Origin: Lachnospiraceae bacterium UBA7160 | Lineage (GTDB): Bacteria; Bacillota; Clostridia; Lachnospirales; Lachnospiraceae | Direction: 5' to 3' | Length of the DNA: 52,435 bases | Assembly (NCBI GenBank): GCA_002491565.1 | Contig: DKWE01000095.1 | Coordinates: 1-52,435, forward strand | Notes under the pieces: model-generated | Databases searched by the model: none | Told to the model about the DNA's origin: nothing | The model's input: the letters and a program-made list of their open reading frames with translations, nothing else | In this document: positions 33,581-42,200 of the stretch, one piece after another | Position numbering within the stretch: the stretch's first letter is position 1 | How the letters are laid out: each line of letters begins with the position of its first letter | Translations under genes and position numbers: made by a program

Positions 33581-33626
33581 CCGGGAAGTACGTCCGGCTG
33601 ATGCTGCTTCACAAACTCAGGCGCTG

Positions 33627-33980
33627 TCACTTTATCTTCGGATTGAAGATCCAGCTCGCCAGATAGCTGAAGATCAGCGCGGCGCTGATACCGACCGCGC
33701 TCGACTTGAAACCGCCCAGAAAGAGTCCGAGCAGTCCTTCCTTGTCCACAGCTTCTTTGACGCCCTTCCACAGCGTATTTCCGAAACCAGGCAGCGGCAC
33801 GGAAGCCCCCGCTCCGGCATATTCAATCAGCGGTTCGTACAAGCCGAGCGCCCCGAGCACGGCCCCCAGCACAACCAGTATTACCATGACGCGCCCTGGC
33901 AGCAGCGTCGTCTTCTCCAGCAGAATCTGCACCAGCGCACAGATCAGTCCGCCGACCCAGAACGCATTGATATAATCCAT
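33627..33980 (-). CDS. spoVAE: Stage V sporulation protein AE (AEb type)
   Basis: 117 residues, three to four membrane helices. Family sequence MDYINAFWVGGLICALVQI, LPGRVMVILVVLGAVLGALG and VPLPGFGNTLWKGVKEAV is clear. Part of the inner spore membrane channel that moves dipicolinic acid during spore formation and germination. ATG 33980 follows GGAGGG; 109 nt downstream of spoVAD, probably the same transcript. Confidence 0.95.
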   Translation of the reverse strand: MDYINAFWVGGLICALVQILLEKTTLLPGRVMVILVVLGAVLGALGLYEPLIEYAGAGASVPLPGFGNTLWKGVKEAVDKEGLLGLFLGGFKSSAVGISAALIFSYLASWIFNPKIK

Positions 33981-34089
33981 CTTGATTCCCTCCATCACTG
34001 TATTCATCCCACTCATCCAAATCAAAGCCTCACTGCAGGCAGCAGCCAAATATCCCTATCCATGCAAGCATGGTTCCTGCCCGTTGCTC

Positions 34090-35103
34090 TCAGCAGTGCT
34101 CCAGCACAACCGCATGTGCGATCCCTGGAATCGCCTGTCCCTCGTTAAAGCTGACCTTTGAGAGCAGCGCTCCGGTCGGCACAAAAAGCACCCGCTTCCA
34201 GATCCCCTTGCGCAGCTTCGGGAGCACCAGCGCCGCCAGCACGACCGCCGCGCAGCCGCAGCCGCTCCCGCCTGCATGGGTATCCTGTTCCTCTGCATTA
34301 TATATTTCGATCCCGCAGTCCATATGCTGTGCAGAAATATCGAACCCTTTCTCTTTCAGCAGATCGATCAGAATCCTCTGTCCCACCATACCAAGGTCCC
34401 CCGTGATAATCCGGTCGTAATCCTGCGGCTGCCGATTGAAGTCCATGAGGTTCTGATAAATGGTATCGCAGGCAGCCGGCGCCATGCAGGCCCCCATGTT
34501 CATATTGTCTTTCGTTCCCATATCCACAATACAGCCCGGCGTCACACCGCTCACGCGCACATGCCCGCCCTTCGGCGCCAGCACAAACGCCGCGCTCCCA
34601 GTCACCGTCCAGGTCGCAGACAGCGGCCTCTGATTTCCGTAGCCGAGCGGAAAGCGGAACTCCTTCTCTGCGCTTCCAAAGTGGCTGGAGGTAAGCGCCG
34701 CCGCATAGTCCGCATATCCCGCCGCTACCGTCATCGCCGCGAGCGCCACTGCCTCGCCGCACGTTGAGCACGCCCCATACAGACCGAACAGCGGCGTATT
34801 CGTTTCCTCTCCCCCAAACGATGTCGCAATCAGCTGTGCCAGCAGATCCCCGCCAAATAGATACCGTACCTGGGTCTGCAGCAGCTTCGCCTTTCCAATG
34901 GCCTGCTGCAGCGCCTCCTTCTGCATCGTGCTCTCTGCCTGTTCCCATGTCTGCTCCCCAAAGTCCGCCTCGGGCGCGACCAGGTCAAACCATTCGCCCA
35001 GCGGACCTTCTCCTTCCTTCGGGCCAACGACAGAAGCACTGCTGATGATATGCGGCGCCTCCTGAAATTCGATACTCTGTTTTCCTGTCATCTGGTTCAA
35101 CAT
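34090..35103 (-). CDS. spoVAD: Stage V sporulation protein AD
   Basis: 337 residues, normal length. Thiolase-like fold; binds dipicolinic acid on the spore inner membrane. Family motifs ASVVGPKEGEGPLGEWFD, GLYGACSTCGEA, MGTKDNMNMGACMAPAA and GGSGCGCAAVV. ATG 35103 is chosen because it gives the usual distance to GKQSIEF; its ribosome site is weak (AAAGGA 13 nt upstream), and ATG 35091 is possible. Followed by spoVAEb; spoVAC, normally just upstream, is absent here and replaced by a terminator and an unrelated phosphatase. Confidence 0.95.
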   Translation of the reverse strand: MLNQMTGKQSIEFQEAPHIISSASVVGPKEGEGPLGEWFDLVAPEADFGEQTWEQAESTMQKEALQQAIGKAKLLQTQVRYLFGGDLLAQLIATSFGGEETNTPLFGLYGACSTCGEAVALAAMTVAAGYADYAAALTSSHFGSAEKEFRFPLGYGNQRPLSATWTVTGSAAFVLAPKGGHVRVSGVTPGCIVDMGTKDNMNMGACMAPAACDTIYQNLMDFNRQPQDYDRIITGDLGMVGQRILIDLLKEKGFDISAQHMDCGIEIYNAEEQDTHAGGSGCGCAAVVLAALVLPKLRKGIWKRVLFVPTGALLSKVSFNEGQAIPGIAHAVVLEHC

Positions 35104-35143
35104 CCTACAATCAATCCTTTCCCCTTCCGGCCTTTCTCTGTGC

Positions 35144-35182
35144 AAAAAGAGCCAGAAGGATCTCTCTCATCCTTCTGGCTCT
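35144..35182 (-). terminator. Terminator of phosphatase gene
   Basis: Perfect 14-bp stem AGAGCCAGAAGGAT/ATCCTTCTGGCTCT with a 7-nt loop and five T residues on the minus strand. Confidence 0.92.
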
Positions 35183-35211
35183 AGTATCCCCGCAGCGGGG
35201 CACAATTATAC
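35182..35211 (-). promoter_or_regulatory. Candidate sigma-G promoter for spoVAD-spoVAE
   Basis: GTATA (35211-35207), 18-bp spacer, GATACTA (35188-35182). The forespore sigma-G consensus is GHATR-18-CATNNTA; only the first -10 base differs. The spoVA operon is under sigma-G in Bacillus. Its predicted start (about 35175) lies inside the preceding terminator stem, so its own transcript would carry only one arm and not be terminated. Confidence 0.6.
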
Positions 35212-35218
35212 GAGTCCG

Positions 35219-35872
35219 TCATTCCGAATCTTTTTCGTTCATACAAAGCAGCGTCTCCAAATCCGAAAAACGCTCCAACACCGCATCGCAGGCCGTTGCC
35301 TGACCAAACCCATAAGAAGCAAACCAGAATAAAACGCCTGCCTTTTGCGCCGCTTCCTGGTCCCCTGCAGTATCGCCGACATAGACCGGATTCTGCAGAT
35401 GATTGCGCTCCGCTACAAGACGGATATTCTCATCCTTCGGCCTGCCGGTATTCCCAAAGCACTCGGTATCTGTAATATAAGGCCCCAGCCCTGTCTTTTC
35501 CAGAAACAGCTCGATGTAGCCGGTCTGACAATTGCTGACAATGAAGACCGGCACCCTGTCAGAGAGCGCACGAATCGTCTCCGGCACACCTGGATACCAG
35601 ATCCTGCATGGGTCCTCCACCAATGCCTCATGCTCATACACACAGCACTGCTTCATCACCGCCCGCCGCTTCGGAAGGGACAAATAATTGCCAAACAAAT
35701 TATCTGTTATGACATCCATGGTCCGCCCGAACTGCTCCTTCAGCATGTCAGCCGTCACAGTCAGGTCAAGGCCCCCTGCCTCATGTACCGCGCGTGTCCA
35801 TGCTTTCGCCACGATGTGCGTGGAATCCCACAACGTACCATCTACATCTAAAATAATCCCATCTGGTTTCAT
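35219..35872 (-). CDS. HAD phosphatase, phosphoglycolate-phosphatase-like
   Basis: 217 residues. Motif I DVDGTLWDS (residues 9-17), motif II IVSNCQ, motif III Lys in GRPKDENI, motif IV YVGDTAGDQEAA. Four-helix cap between motifs I and II, as in phosphoglycolate or beta-phosphoglucomutase-like phosphatases. AGGAGA precedes ATG 35872. 21 nt after the SH3 lipoprotein gene, likely the same transcript, and ends at a strong terminator. Confidence 0.92.
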   Translation of the reverse strand: MKPDGIILDVDGTLWDSTHIVAKAWTRAVHEAGGLDLTVTADMLKEQFGRTMDVITDNLFGNYLSLPKRRAVMKQCCVYEHEALVEDPCRIWYPGVPETIRALSDRVPVFIVSNCQTGYIELFLEKTGLGPYITDTECFGNTGRPKDENIRLVAERNHLQNPVYVGDTAGDQEAAQKAGVLFWFASYGFGQATACDAVLERFSDLETLLCMNEKDSE

Positions 35873-35893
35873 AGTTCATCTCCTGCCGTCCTT

Positions 35894-37468
35894 TTACTGT
35901 CCGGTTACACTGGTCGCATACAAGTCGCCGTTCGGCAGCGTATTTGCATAATCTACATTGACGCTGACACGCTGTCCGGAAGAAAGCGAAGAGGAAACGG
36001 ACGCATTCTGTGTGTCGATAGAATAAATATTTCCATCATCCGCTGTAATGACAATGCCATTCAGCGACGTACTTGTTATCGTACCGCTCAGCGTTCCCGG
36101 ATTGGATGCCGTCCCCGTGCCGGAGCCTTCCTGACCGCCTCCGCCCTCTCCGGGCGTCGTCTCACCGCCGGAGCCTCCACCGCTGCTGCCGGGGTCTTCC
36201 GGAGTCACATCCGGCGGATTATTGCCAGCGGAGCCGCCTCCCGGATTCGTATAGCTCAGGTACGATTTCGATATGTAACCAGTCACGCCGCCGATAGACA
36301 CCACGAACCAATTATCAGTCTCACCAACCGTCTGCACAGCCTGCCCGTTCCCAAGCACATCAACAACACCGCTGTCTGTCCCCGGCTGCAGCCGCACATT
36401 TACCTCGGATGTCGTATACAGTGTTACTGGCGAATCGTAGCCGACCTGGCTATTCTTTTCCGCGTTTACACGATCATTTTCCCCTGCCGGCGTCTCTGCC
36501 TGTGCCGGGGCATTCGTCTGGGAGCCGGACGGCGAATTCTTCACAAGGTATGCCTTATTGACATAACCGATATTCCCATTGATATTCACCTGGAACCACT
36601 TTGAAGTCTCTCCGACCACCGTCACCTTTTCTCCTGCTGAAAGAGTACCAATGACCGTATCGCCCGACTCCGTACTCGGTGTGCTGCGAATATTAACCGT
36701 ATCGCTTGCATAGAGTGTTGTCTGTGTTCCGTACTGCTTCAGCGTTTTCAGCTCACCCTCTGCTGTTTTTTCACCTTCTGACTCACCCTCCGTCTGGTTC
36801 AGCACATTGCCGGTCTGAACGATCTGGAACACCGGATTCTGCAATACCGTAAAGCTCTCTACCGATTTCTGTACTGCATCAAGCAGTACCCTATTGTCAT
36901 CCGTCACGGTGCCCTGGATGACATACGCTTCCTTTTCCGCCAGAATACCGTACACCACAGAGTATGCCCACATACTCGTCGCATTATACTTCACAACGTA
37001 TTCCCGCGTTGTCAGTCCGCCGCCGGCGGAAGTCTTAAAGTCTACCACCTCAAACGCATTTGCGCTCGGATACTGCTTCGTCAGCCCTTCTGTAAGCGCA
37101 TCCTCCGACTCGTATACCGATATATTTTTCATCTGTGACTCATTCGCCGCATGCACAATGCTGATCATCGCGTCCGCACCGGAAGAGAACACACGCATCT
37201 CGTCCGCATCCTGCGTCACTTTCCATGTGCTGTCCGGCAGCGTAATCTGAATACTCTTATCCTGCGAAATATACGCGATCTCTTTCTGAAGCTCTGTCTG
37301 CGGCTCTGTCTCTGACTCTGTTGGCTCTTCGGTCTGTGTCTGCGCCTCTGTGACTGTCTGCGGCTCTGTCTCTTCTGGTTTTTTTAATTTGCTGCAGCCA
37401 GTTACGGCAACTGCAAATGCCAGCGACATACTAAGCATCAGCCATCTGATTTTCACTCTCTTTTTCAT
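35894..37468 (-). CDS. SH3-domain lipoprotein, large
   Basis: 524 residues. Lipoprotein signal with lipobox VTGC (Cys about 25) and a T/E/P-rich spacer. Then a domain of about 150 residues (about 62-220) similar in layout to PsbP/DUF1795-like stress proteins (inferred), two bacterial SH3 domains (SDTVNIRSTPSTESGDTV and TSEVNVRLQPGTDSGVVD), a Gly/Pro/Ser-rich stretch of about 60 residues, and a C-terminal small beta domain (GTITSTSLNGIVITADDG). SH3b domains bind cell-wall peptide cross-bridges. Shares the signal-plus-TE spacer and SH3 design with the protein at 42201. Confidence 0.85.
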   Translation of the reverse strand: MKKRVKIRWLMLSMSLAFAVAVTGCSKLKKPEETEPQTVTEAQTQTEEPTESETEPQTELQKEIAYISQDKSIQITLPDSTWKVTQDADEMRVFSSGADAMISIVHAANESQMKNISVYESEDALTEGLTKQYPSANAFEVVDFKTSAGGGLTTREYVVKYNATSMWAYSVVYGILAEKEAYVIQGTVTDDNRVLLDAVQKSVESFTVLQNPVFQIVQTGNVLNQTEGESEGEKTAEGELKTLKQYGTQTTLYASDTVNIRSTPSTESGDTVIGTLSAGEKVTVVGETSKWFQVNINGNIGYVNKAYLVKNSPSGSQTNAPAQAETPAGENDRVNAEKNSQVGYDSPVTLYTTSEVNVRLQPGTDSGVVDVLGNGQAVQTVGETDNWFVVSIGGVTGYISKSYLSYTNPGGGSAGNNPPDVTPEDPGSSGGGSGGETTPGEGGGGQEGSGTGTASNPGTLSGTITSTSLNGIVITADDGNIYSIDTQNASVSSSLSSGQRVSVNVDYANTLPNGDLYATSVTGQ

Positions 37469-37593
37469 TTTGTGATACCCCTCCGATTCCTTCTATCAGG
37501 ACGTTCTTCGCGCAAAATAACACGCTGCGCTCTGATCTGTCTTTTGCTTTTCTGACATACTGAACCAATACTACAAAACAAATATCCCAGTGA

Positions 37594-37622
37594 ATCATAC
37601 CACGCATTTCAAGCTTACGCAA
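37594..37622 (-). promoter_or_regulatory. Promoter of SH3 lipoprotein gene
   Basis: TTGCGT (37622-37617), 17-bp spacer, TATGAT (37599-37594), about 125 nt before the start. Downstream, 37509-37534 (CGCGCAAAATAACACGCT) resembles the middle of repeat copy A and may be a remnant of that element. Confidence 0.5.
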
Positions 37623-37696
37623 GTCACACAATGATGTTTTCACGATTTTTACCCGAATATTAACAAATCTGTAATAGTTCTTCTGCAGGCTCTGTC

Positions 37697-38602
37697 CTAA
37701 AATTTTCTCCGGATTTGTTCCTCCGCTTCCGCCAGCCTGCCATCCAGTTCCTCCTCCGTCAAATGAAATTGCGCAAAGCTTTCCTTCTCTTTTCCGCCAG
37801 CTTCCAGCATCAGCCGGCGAATTTCCCGGTACTCATCGAGCAGTCCCTCCCCATGCGGTACGCGGAACGCACCTGCGTCACTGCCAAGTGCAATGCGCGC
37901 GCCCAGCTCAAAGCCGCGCCGGATCCGCTCGCCCTGCTCCTGCACAAGCCCGGCAATCGCTGTGTCCTCAAATCTGCCGCTGCCGATCAGATTCGTGATG
38001 GTGACATACGTCGGTACCCAGACTGCATCGCTTTCCGCAAGCGCCTGCAGCGCATCCTCGTCCATAAAATTCCCATGCTCCACCGAGTCCACGCCTGCCT
38101 CCACCGCATCAAGCACCGCCTTCGCTCCATTCACATGCGCCATCACGGAAAAGCCCTCCTCGTGTGCAATGTGAATCATCTCCCGGATATCCTCCCGCTC
38201 TACCGGCGGTTCCGTGAGCGCTCCTCTTCTGCGAAAGTCCAGGATGCCGGAACACATAATCTTGATAAAGTGCCCGCCCTCCGCGCGGACGCGGCCAACC
38301 AGCTGTTCATATTCCTTCCAGGTATCAAACGGAAATCCAACAATTCCGCCGTAATGGCCCCGCTTATGAATCGCAAACAGCGGCGTGCGATACGTAATCC
38401 CGTACTCCCCGGCCAGCTGCAGTGCGCGCGCCGATATCCCGTGAGAATCCCCTCCGTCGCGCACGAAGCAGATCCCTCTTGCTGCATAACCGGCCAGCTT
38501 TGTCCGCAGATCTTCTTCCTGCACGCCGTTTGCGTGAACTGCTACCGCTTTCCGGTAATTTTCTCCATCCATAATCAGGTGCGCATGGCACTCTCCAAAC
38601 AT
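37697..38602 (-). CDS. Amidohydrolase-superfamily hydrolase
   Basis: 301 residues. Metal-dependent TIM-barrel hydrolase of the imidazolonepropionase/prolidase-like branch. Ligands visible: HxH in ECHAHLIMDG (residues 5-7), Lys in FIKIMCSG, His in VMAHVNG, His in SVEHGNF, Asp in LGSDAGAF. The N-terminal beta-sandwich half found in many relatives is missing, so the protein starts directly at the HxH strand. ATG 38602 has GGGGGAG 9 nt upstream; earlier ATGs overlap the ribosome site or the promoter. Substrate unknown (a cyclic amide or dipeptide is plausible). Confidence 0.85.
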   Translation of the reverse strand: MFGECHAHLIMDGENYRKAVAVHANGVQEEDLRTKLAGYAARGICFVRDGGDSHGISARALQLAGEYGITYRTPLFAIHKRGHYGGIVGFPFDTWKEYEQLVGRVRAEGGHFIKIMCSGILDFRRRGALTEPPVEREDIREMIHIAHEEGFSVMAHVNGAKAVLDAVEAGVDSVEHGNFMDEDALQALAESDAVWVPTYVTITNLIGSGRFEDTAIAGLVQEQGERIRRGFELGARIALGSDAGAFRVPHGEGLLDEYREIRRLMLEAGGKEKESFAQFHLTEEELDGRLAEAEEQIRRKF

Positions 38603-38621
38603 CGTAATCATCTCCCCCTGT

Positions 38622-38650
38622 ATACTACCACTTTTTTCTAAATCCGTCAA
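38622..38650 (-). promoter_or_regulatory. Promoter of amidohydrolase gene
   Basis: TTGACG (38650-38645), 17-bp spacer, TAGTAT (38627-38622), giving a very short leader of about 15 nt. Confidence 0.6.
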
Positions 38651-38671
38651 AACAGGAACAGCGATACACGC

Positions 38672-38703
38672 AAAGAAGAGGATGCCGCGGCACCCTCTTC
38701 TTT
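38672..38703 (-). terminator. Terminator of ABC transporter operon
   Basis: AAGAAGAGG/CCTCTTCTT arms with a GC-rich centre (TGCCGCGGCA), roughly symmetrical, followed on the minus strand by TTTG. It ends the GntR-ABC operon before the amidohydrolase promoter. Confidence 0.65.
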
Positions 38704-38758
38704 ACTGATCAAATCACAAGACGGAATCTATCCTGTCTGCACTGCTTTATCCATTTCA

Positions 38759-40732
38759 TCACAGCCCGGACTCTGTGGCAATCTCCAGCAGCAGCCCGAT
38801 GGTATTCGTAAAGCTTCCATCCAGCGGGGAACTGCTCCACTGAAATGTATTGTGGCCAACCAACAGCGTCATCTCCAGATAGCTTCCTGCATTTTCAATC
38901 GTCCGGTACGGCAGCTCCCGGAGATCCTTCTGATACGCGCTCAGAACCTCTCCGATCCGTTCTCTCGGCACCTCGATCTCAAGCGGCGCATCTCCGGTCA
39001 GGCGGCCTGAGACTGTCATTACCGTATCCACAAGATTCTCCATAAATGTACCAGAGTCCCCCTCCCCGGATGTCCCGATGCCTGTCTCGGTATCGTTTTC
39101 TGTGGAAGTTTCGTCCTCTGTCTCCGGCAATTCGGATTCCCCGGTATTGGATTCGTCCTCCTCCACGCCGGTATCCCCGCTGCTGTACAGCACCGGAATC
39201 TCGTTCGGGTACAAGGTCTTGTAGATGCGGTAAACCATGTCCTCCGTATACTGCAGAACCGGAAGATACTTTTCCCGGCATTCCATATCCTGACACAGCT
39301 TCTCCATCGCATCAAAATAGAGCTCTTCGTCTACTGTATAATACCGGTAAACCTCCTTGCCGTTCTTTAGGTGATACTTCACATAAATTTTCTTTACGAT
39401 TGTATCATCCAGACACCCTTCATCTCCGATCTCCACTCCGTTCTCCGCCAGCCCGTACACGATATCTACCTGGTCCGTTTCCAGATAATCCAGCCATTCC
39501 TGATTGCTCATCGTTTCTTTGCCAGGCAATATGGCTCTGTTTCCCATCCAGGCGCTGTTCACCGCCATCCCCTGAAGCTCGTCCTGGTCAGGAAGGTAGG
39601 AATTATAGCCGAATACGTCAAACCGGAATCCCAAAAAGATCGCCAGCGCAGCCACTGCGGTGAAAAGGATGTGCTGCCAGTGATGCAGCGACTGCCGGAT
39701 ATCCCACCGATAGATAAATTCCATCAGCATGCATGCCAGCGCCCCGAAGAGCAGGATGAAGACAACCGCCCAGACAGAGGACTCAAACGTTTCGAGCGCC
39801 ACAATCGCAGCGATCAGCGCCGCAGGCAGCGCGAGCAGAATCTTAATCACCGGTTCCAGCTTCCGAAATGCCAGCGCCTCCCCCGCCACCTCGCTCCTTC
39901 TGCGGCGGTACAGTGCAAGGGACAACAGAGACAACAGCACGATGAGCGCTACCAGCTGGCAAAGCCCCGCCACACTCGGCAGGCTGCCAGTCAGCCCCAC
40001 TCTTCCATTTTCTATCCCACTTCCCTGCCCCCAAAAGATGCAGAAGGCCCACGGCGAAGAATACTTCAGTGTCGCCTTGTTCAGAGACCACATATTGGAG
40101 AAGCCCACAGCGGTGTACAGAAATTCATCCGCAAATGCCTGTGCGAGAAGCAGAAACAGCGGAACATAGCCAAAAAATACAAGGACTGCACAGATGGTCG
40201 TCAGCAATTTTCCGGTCAGCATGACCGCCACCAGTACCGCCGAATAACTGCACAGGAAAAACAAAATCTGTTGCACCAAAAGCACAGCCATCTCCATTGC
40301 CATCGCGCCCGTCACTCCATTGTAGCCAAGCCCGACTACCAGCACCAGAAGCTGCGCTGCCACAAATGGAAGCACAAAAGTCAGCACGCTCGCCGCATAT
40401 TTTGCACCGAACAGCTGCCCGCGTTTCACGGGAAGACTGTGATACAGATCCACTTTTGTCTGAGAATACAGATAGGCAAACGCGCACAGCGCACAGATGA
40501 CGCCGGCCGCCAGAGCCAGAAGCCCTCCCATATCTCTGGAAAAGCTTGCCCACCAGATAAAATGGTCGATCCGGTCTCCACGGTTTGCCATAGTCCCCAG
40601 CTCTGATGACATGCCGAGCAGAGCGGGAAACGGAAGCAGCAGCGTATACAAGAGTCCCTGCAGTGCCGCAAGCCAGATCTGCTGCCGGAACTCCATGCGC
40701 ACCAGCTTAGAAAATGAGATTCTTGACGTCAT
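38759..40732 (-). CDS. ABC transporter permease, ABC-2 type with large extracytoplasmic domain
   Basis: 657 residues. Six to seven membrane helices in the first half (including VDLYHSLPVKRGQLFGAKY, the usual ABC-2 loop), two further helices at about 305-385, then a hydrophilic region of about 270 residues that contains an acidic, T/E-rich stretch (about 540-575). Works with the ATPase encoded just upstream; export or peptide-antibiotic resistance is a common role for GntR-linked systems of this kind, here inferred. ATG 40732 has GGAGG 9 nt upstream; it overlaps the ATPase gene by 26 nt. Confidence 0.88.
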   Translation of the reverse strand: MTSRISFSKLVRMEFRQQIWLAALQGLLYTLLLPFPALLGMSSELGTMANRGDRIDHFIWWASFSRDMGGLLALAAGVICALCAFAYLYSQTKVDLYHSLPVKRGQLFGAKYAASVLTFVLPFVAAQLLVLVVGLGYNGVTGAMAMEMAVLLVQQILFFLCSYSAVLVAVMLTGKLLTTICAVLVFFGYVPLFLLLAQAFADEFLYTAVGFSNMWSLNKATLKYSSPWAFCIFWGQGSGIENGRVGLTGSLPSVAGLCQLVALIVLLSLLSLALYRRRRSEVAGEALAFRKLEPVIKILLALPAALIAAIVALETFESSVWAVVFILLFGALACMLMEFIYRWDIRQSLHHWQHILFTAVAALAIFLGFRFDVFGYNSYLPDQDELQGMAVNSAWMGNRAILPGKETMSNQEWLDYLETDQVDIVYGLAENGVEIGDEGCLDDTIVKKIYVKYHLKNGKEVYRYYTVDEELYFDAMEKLCQDMECREKYLPVLQYTEDMVYRIYKTLYPNEIPVLYSSGDTGVEEDESNTGESELPETEDETSTENDTETGIGTSGEGDSGTFMENLVDTVMTVSGRLTGDAPLEIEVPRERIGEVLSAYQKDLRELPYRTIENAGSYLEMTLLVGHNTFQWSSSPLDGSFTNTIGLLLEIATESGL

Positions 40733-41609
40733 AGCCGACCACCTCCGTTTCACTGATAAAGATTTCCTCCAGCGTCAGCGGCAGGATCTCAGAAAACAGC
40801 GGCTGCTTTTCCTGAATCTTGCTCTGAATTTCCTCATAATCACCGCGGACAATCACAGTCAGCAGCGATCCGCGCTTGTCATGCTGCAGCACCTCAAGCT
40901 CAGACAGCAGTTCCTCCTCCCAGGCCGGCTCCGGGATCACACACTGAATCTTATGAATGCCGAGCTTCATCTCATCCAGATCCTTTGCAAACAGGATGCC
41001 TCCTCTGTGAAGCAGCCCGATGTGGTCGCAGATATCCTCGATCTCACGCAGGCTGTGCGACGCGATCACCGGCGTGAATTCCCGGTTCAGCGTCTCTGCC
41101 GCGAACAGGCTCTTCACCGCCTGCCGCATAACCGGGTCCAGCCCGTCAAAGGTCTCGTCACAAAACAGATATTCTGTATTCGCACAGATTCCCAAAAGGA
41201 CAGACACCTGCTTTTTCATGCCCTTTGAAAAGGTGGAAAGTTTTCGCCTCAGGTCCAGTCCGAACTGCTCCGCCAGCTCATCAAACCGGTCCGCATTGAA
41301 CTTCGGATACAGCACCCGGTAATAATCACGCATGGTTGCTGCCGTCGCATTCGGAAAGAAATAAGCGGTATCCGGCAGAAAGCAGATGCGCTCTTTTGCC
41401 TGTGGATTTTCCCAGACCGGAAGCTCATCGATCTTTACCTGCCCTGCATCCGGCTTCAGAATGCCGCTCATCACACGCAGGAGTGTGCTCTTCCCGGCGC
41501 CATTGGTCCCGACCAGCCCAAAAATACAGCGTTCATTGATGGTCGCGTTTACCTGGTCGAGCGCAACGATATCGTCAAATTTTTGTGTTACTCCTTCCAC
41601 ACGTATCAT
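40707..41609 (-). CDS. ABC transporter ATP-binding protein
   Basis: 300 residues. Walker A GTNGAGKST (34-42), Q-loop region PDTAYFFPN, signature LSTFSKGMKKQVS (FSKGMK form), Walker B LFCDETFDGLDP, switch His in ASHSLREIEDI. Its start overlaps the GntR gene stop by 4 nt (ATGA). YtrB-like arrangement: GntR, ATPase, permease. Confidence 0.96.
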   Translation of the reverse strand: MIRVEGVTQKFDDIVALDQVNATINERCIFGLVGTNGAGKSTLLRVMSGILKPDAGQVKIDELPVWENPQAKERICFLPDTAYFFPNATAATMRDYYRVLYPKFNADRFDELAEQFGLDLRRKLSTFSKGMKKQVSVLLGICANTEYLFCDETFDGLDPVMRQAVKSLFAAETLNREFTPVIASHSLREIEDICDHIGLLHRGGILFAKDLDEMKLGIHKIQCVIPEPAWEEELLSELEVLQHDKRGSLLTVIVRGDYEEIQSKIQEKQPLFSEILPLTLEEIFISETEVVGYDVKNLIF

Positions 41610-41986
41610 GGTTCCCTCTTTGCTCCCTCCTTATAATAGGTCCGCACCCTGTCCACAAAATTCTCACAGGGGATCTCCAGTTCCTGTCCTTTCCTGACCA
41701 GATCCCGCAGGGCGCTATAGACACTTTCCTGTTTTCTGACCTTCAGCTCTACATTTCCGGAGACAAAATTTCCGCGGCCCCGGATCGGATAGATATATCC
41801 TTCTTGTTCGAGAGTTCCATAGGCCTTCTGGATGGTGTTCGGATTGATGGAGAGCTCCATAGCAAGACTGCGCACTGACGGCATCTGCGTATCCGGCTCC
41901 AGCACCCCGTTCACGATGAGTGTCTCAAAGCGCTCTACGATTTGCTCATAGATCGGACGGCGGTTTTGTAAATCAATGGTGATCAT
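41606..41986 (-). CDS. GntR-family (YtrA subfamily) regulator
   Basis: 126 residues. N-terminal winged helix: RRPIYEQIVERFETLIVNG, PSVRSLAMELSINPNTIQKAY, EGYIYPIRGRGNFVSG. The short helical C-terminus without a ligand domain is the YtrA form. YtrA-type proteins repress their own ABC-transporter operon. ATG 41986 has AAGGAG upstream; longer frame unsupported. First gene of the operon. Confidence 0.95.
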   Translation of the reverse strand: MITIDLQNRRPIYEQIVERFETLIVNGVLEPDTQMPSVRSLAMELSINPNTIQKAYGTLEQEGYIYPIRGRGNFVSGNVELKVRKQESVYSALRDLVRKGQELEIPCENFVDRVRTYYKEGAKREP

Positions 41987-42011
41987 CGCTTCTCCTTTCT
42001 GGTTACACTGC

Positions 42012-42077
42012 ACTGCTATGGTGTATGAACCGTAATAGTACAGTTAAGTTATACTATGGAAGTGTTGGGGAAGTCAA
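42012..42077 (-). promoter_or_regulatory. GntR-ABC promoter with candidate operator
   Basis: TTGACT (42077-42072), 18-bp spacer, TATAAC (42053-42048). Just downstream (42016-42038) lies an imperfect palindrome CTATGGT..ACCGTAATAG, well placed for a GntR repressor. Confidence 0.6.
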
Positions 42078-42130
42078 CGGGGTTAAGGAAAAGATAAGGT
42101 TTCTTTATGCTTTCCTTCTTAAGTATACAA

Positions 42131-42165
42131 AGGCCGCAGTACACCCGCTCGGGTGCCTGCGGCCT
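42131..42165 (-). terminator. Terminator of small SH3 lipoprotein gene
   Basis: AGGCCGCAG/CTGCGGCCT stem with inner CACCCG/CGGGTG pairing, followed by a short T stretch on the minus strand. Confidence 0.65.
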
Positions 42166-42200
42166 GATTTGCCATATCACTTTATCCTCTGATAAGCTCC

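Noticed and set aside
39371..40606. 411-codon plus-strand open frame
   Set aside because: Antisense to the ABC permease; composition dominated by R, Q and H, no domains.
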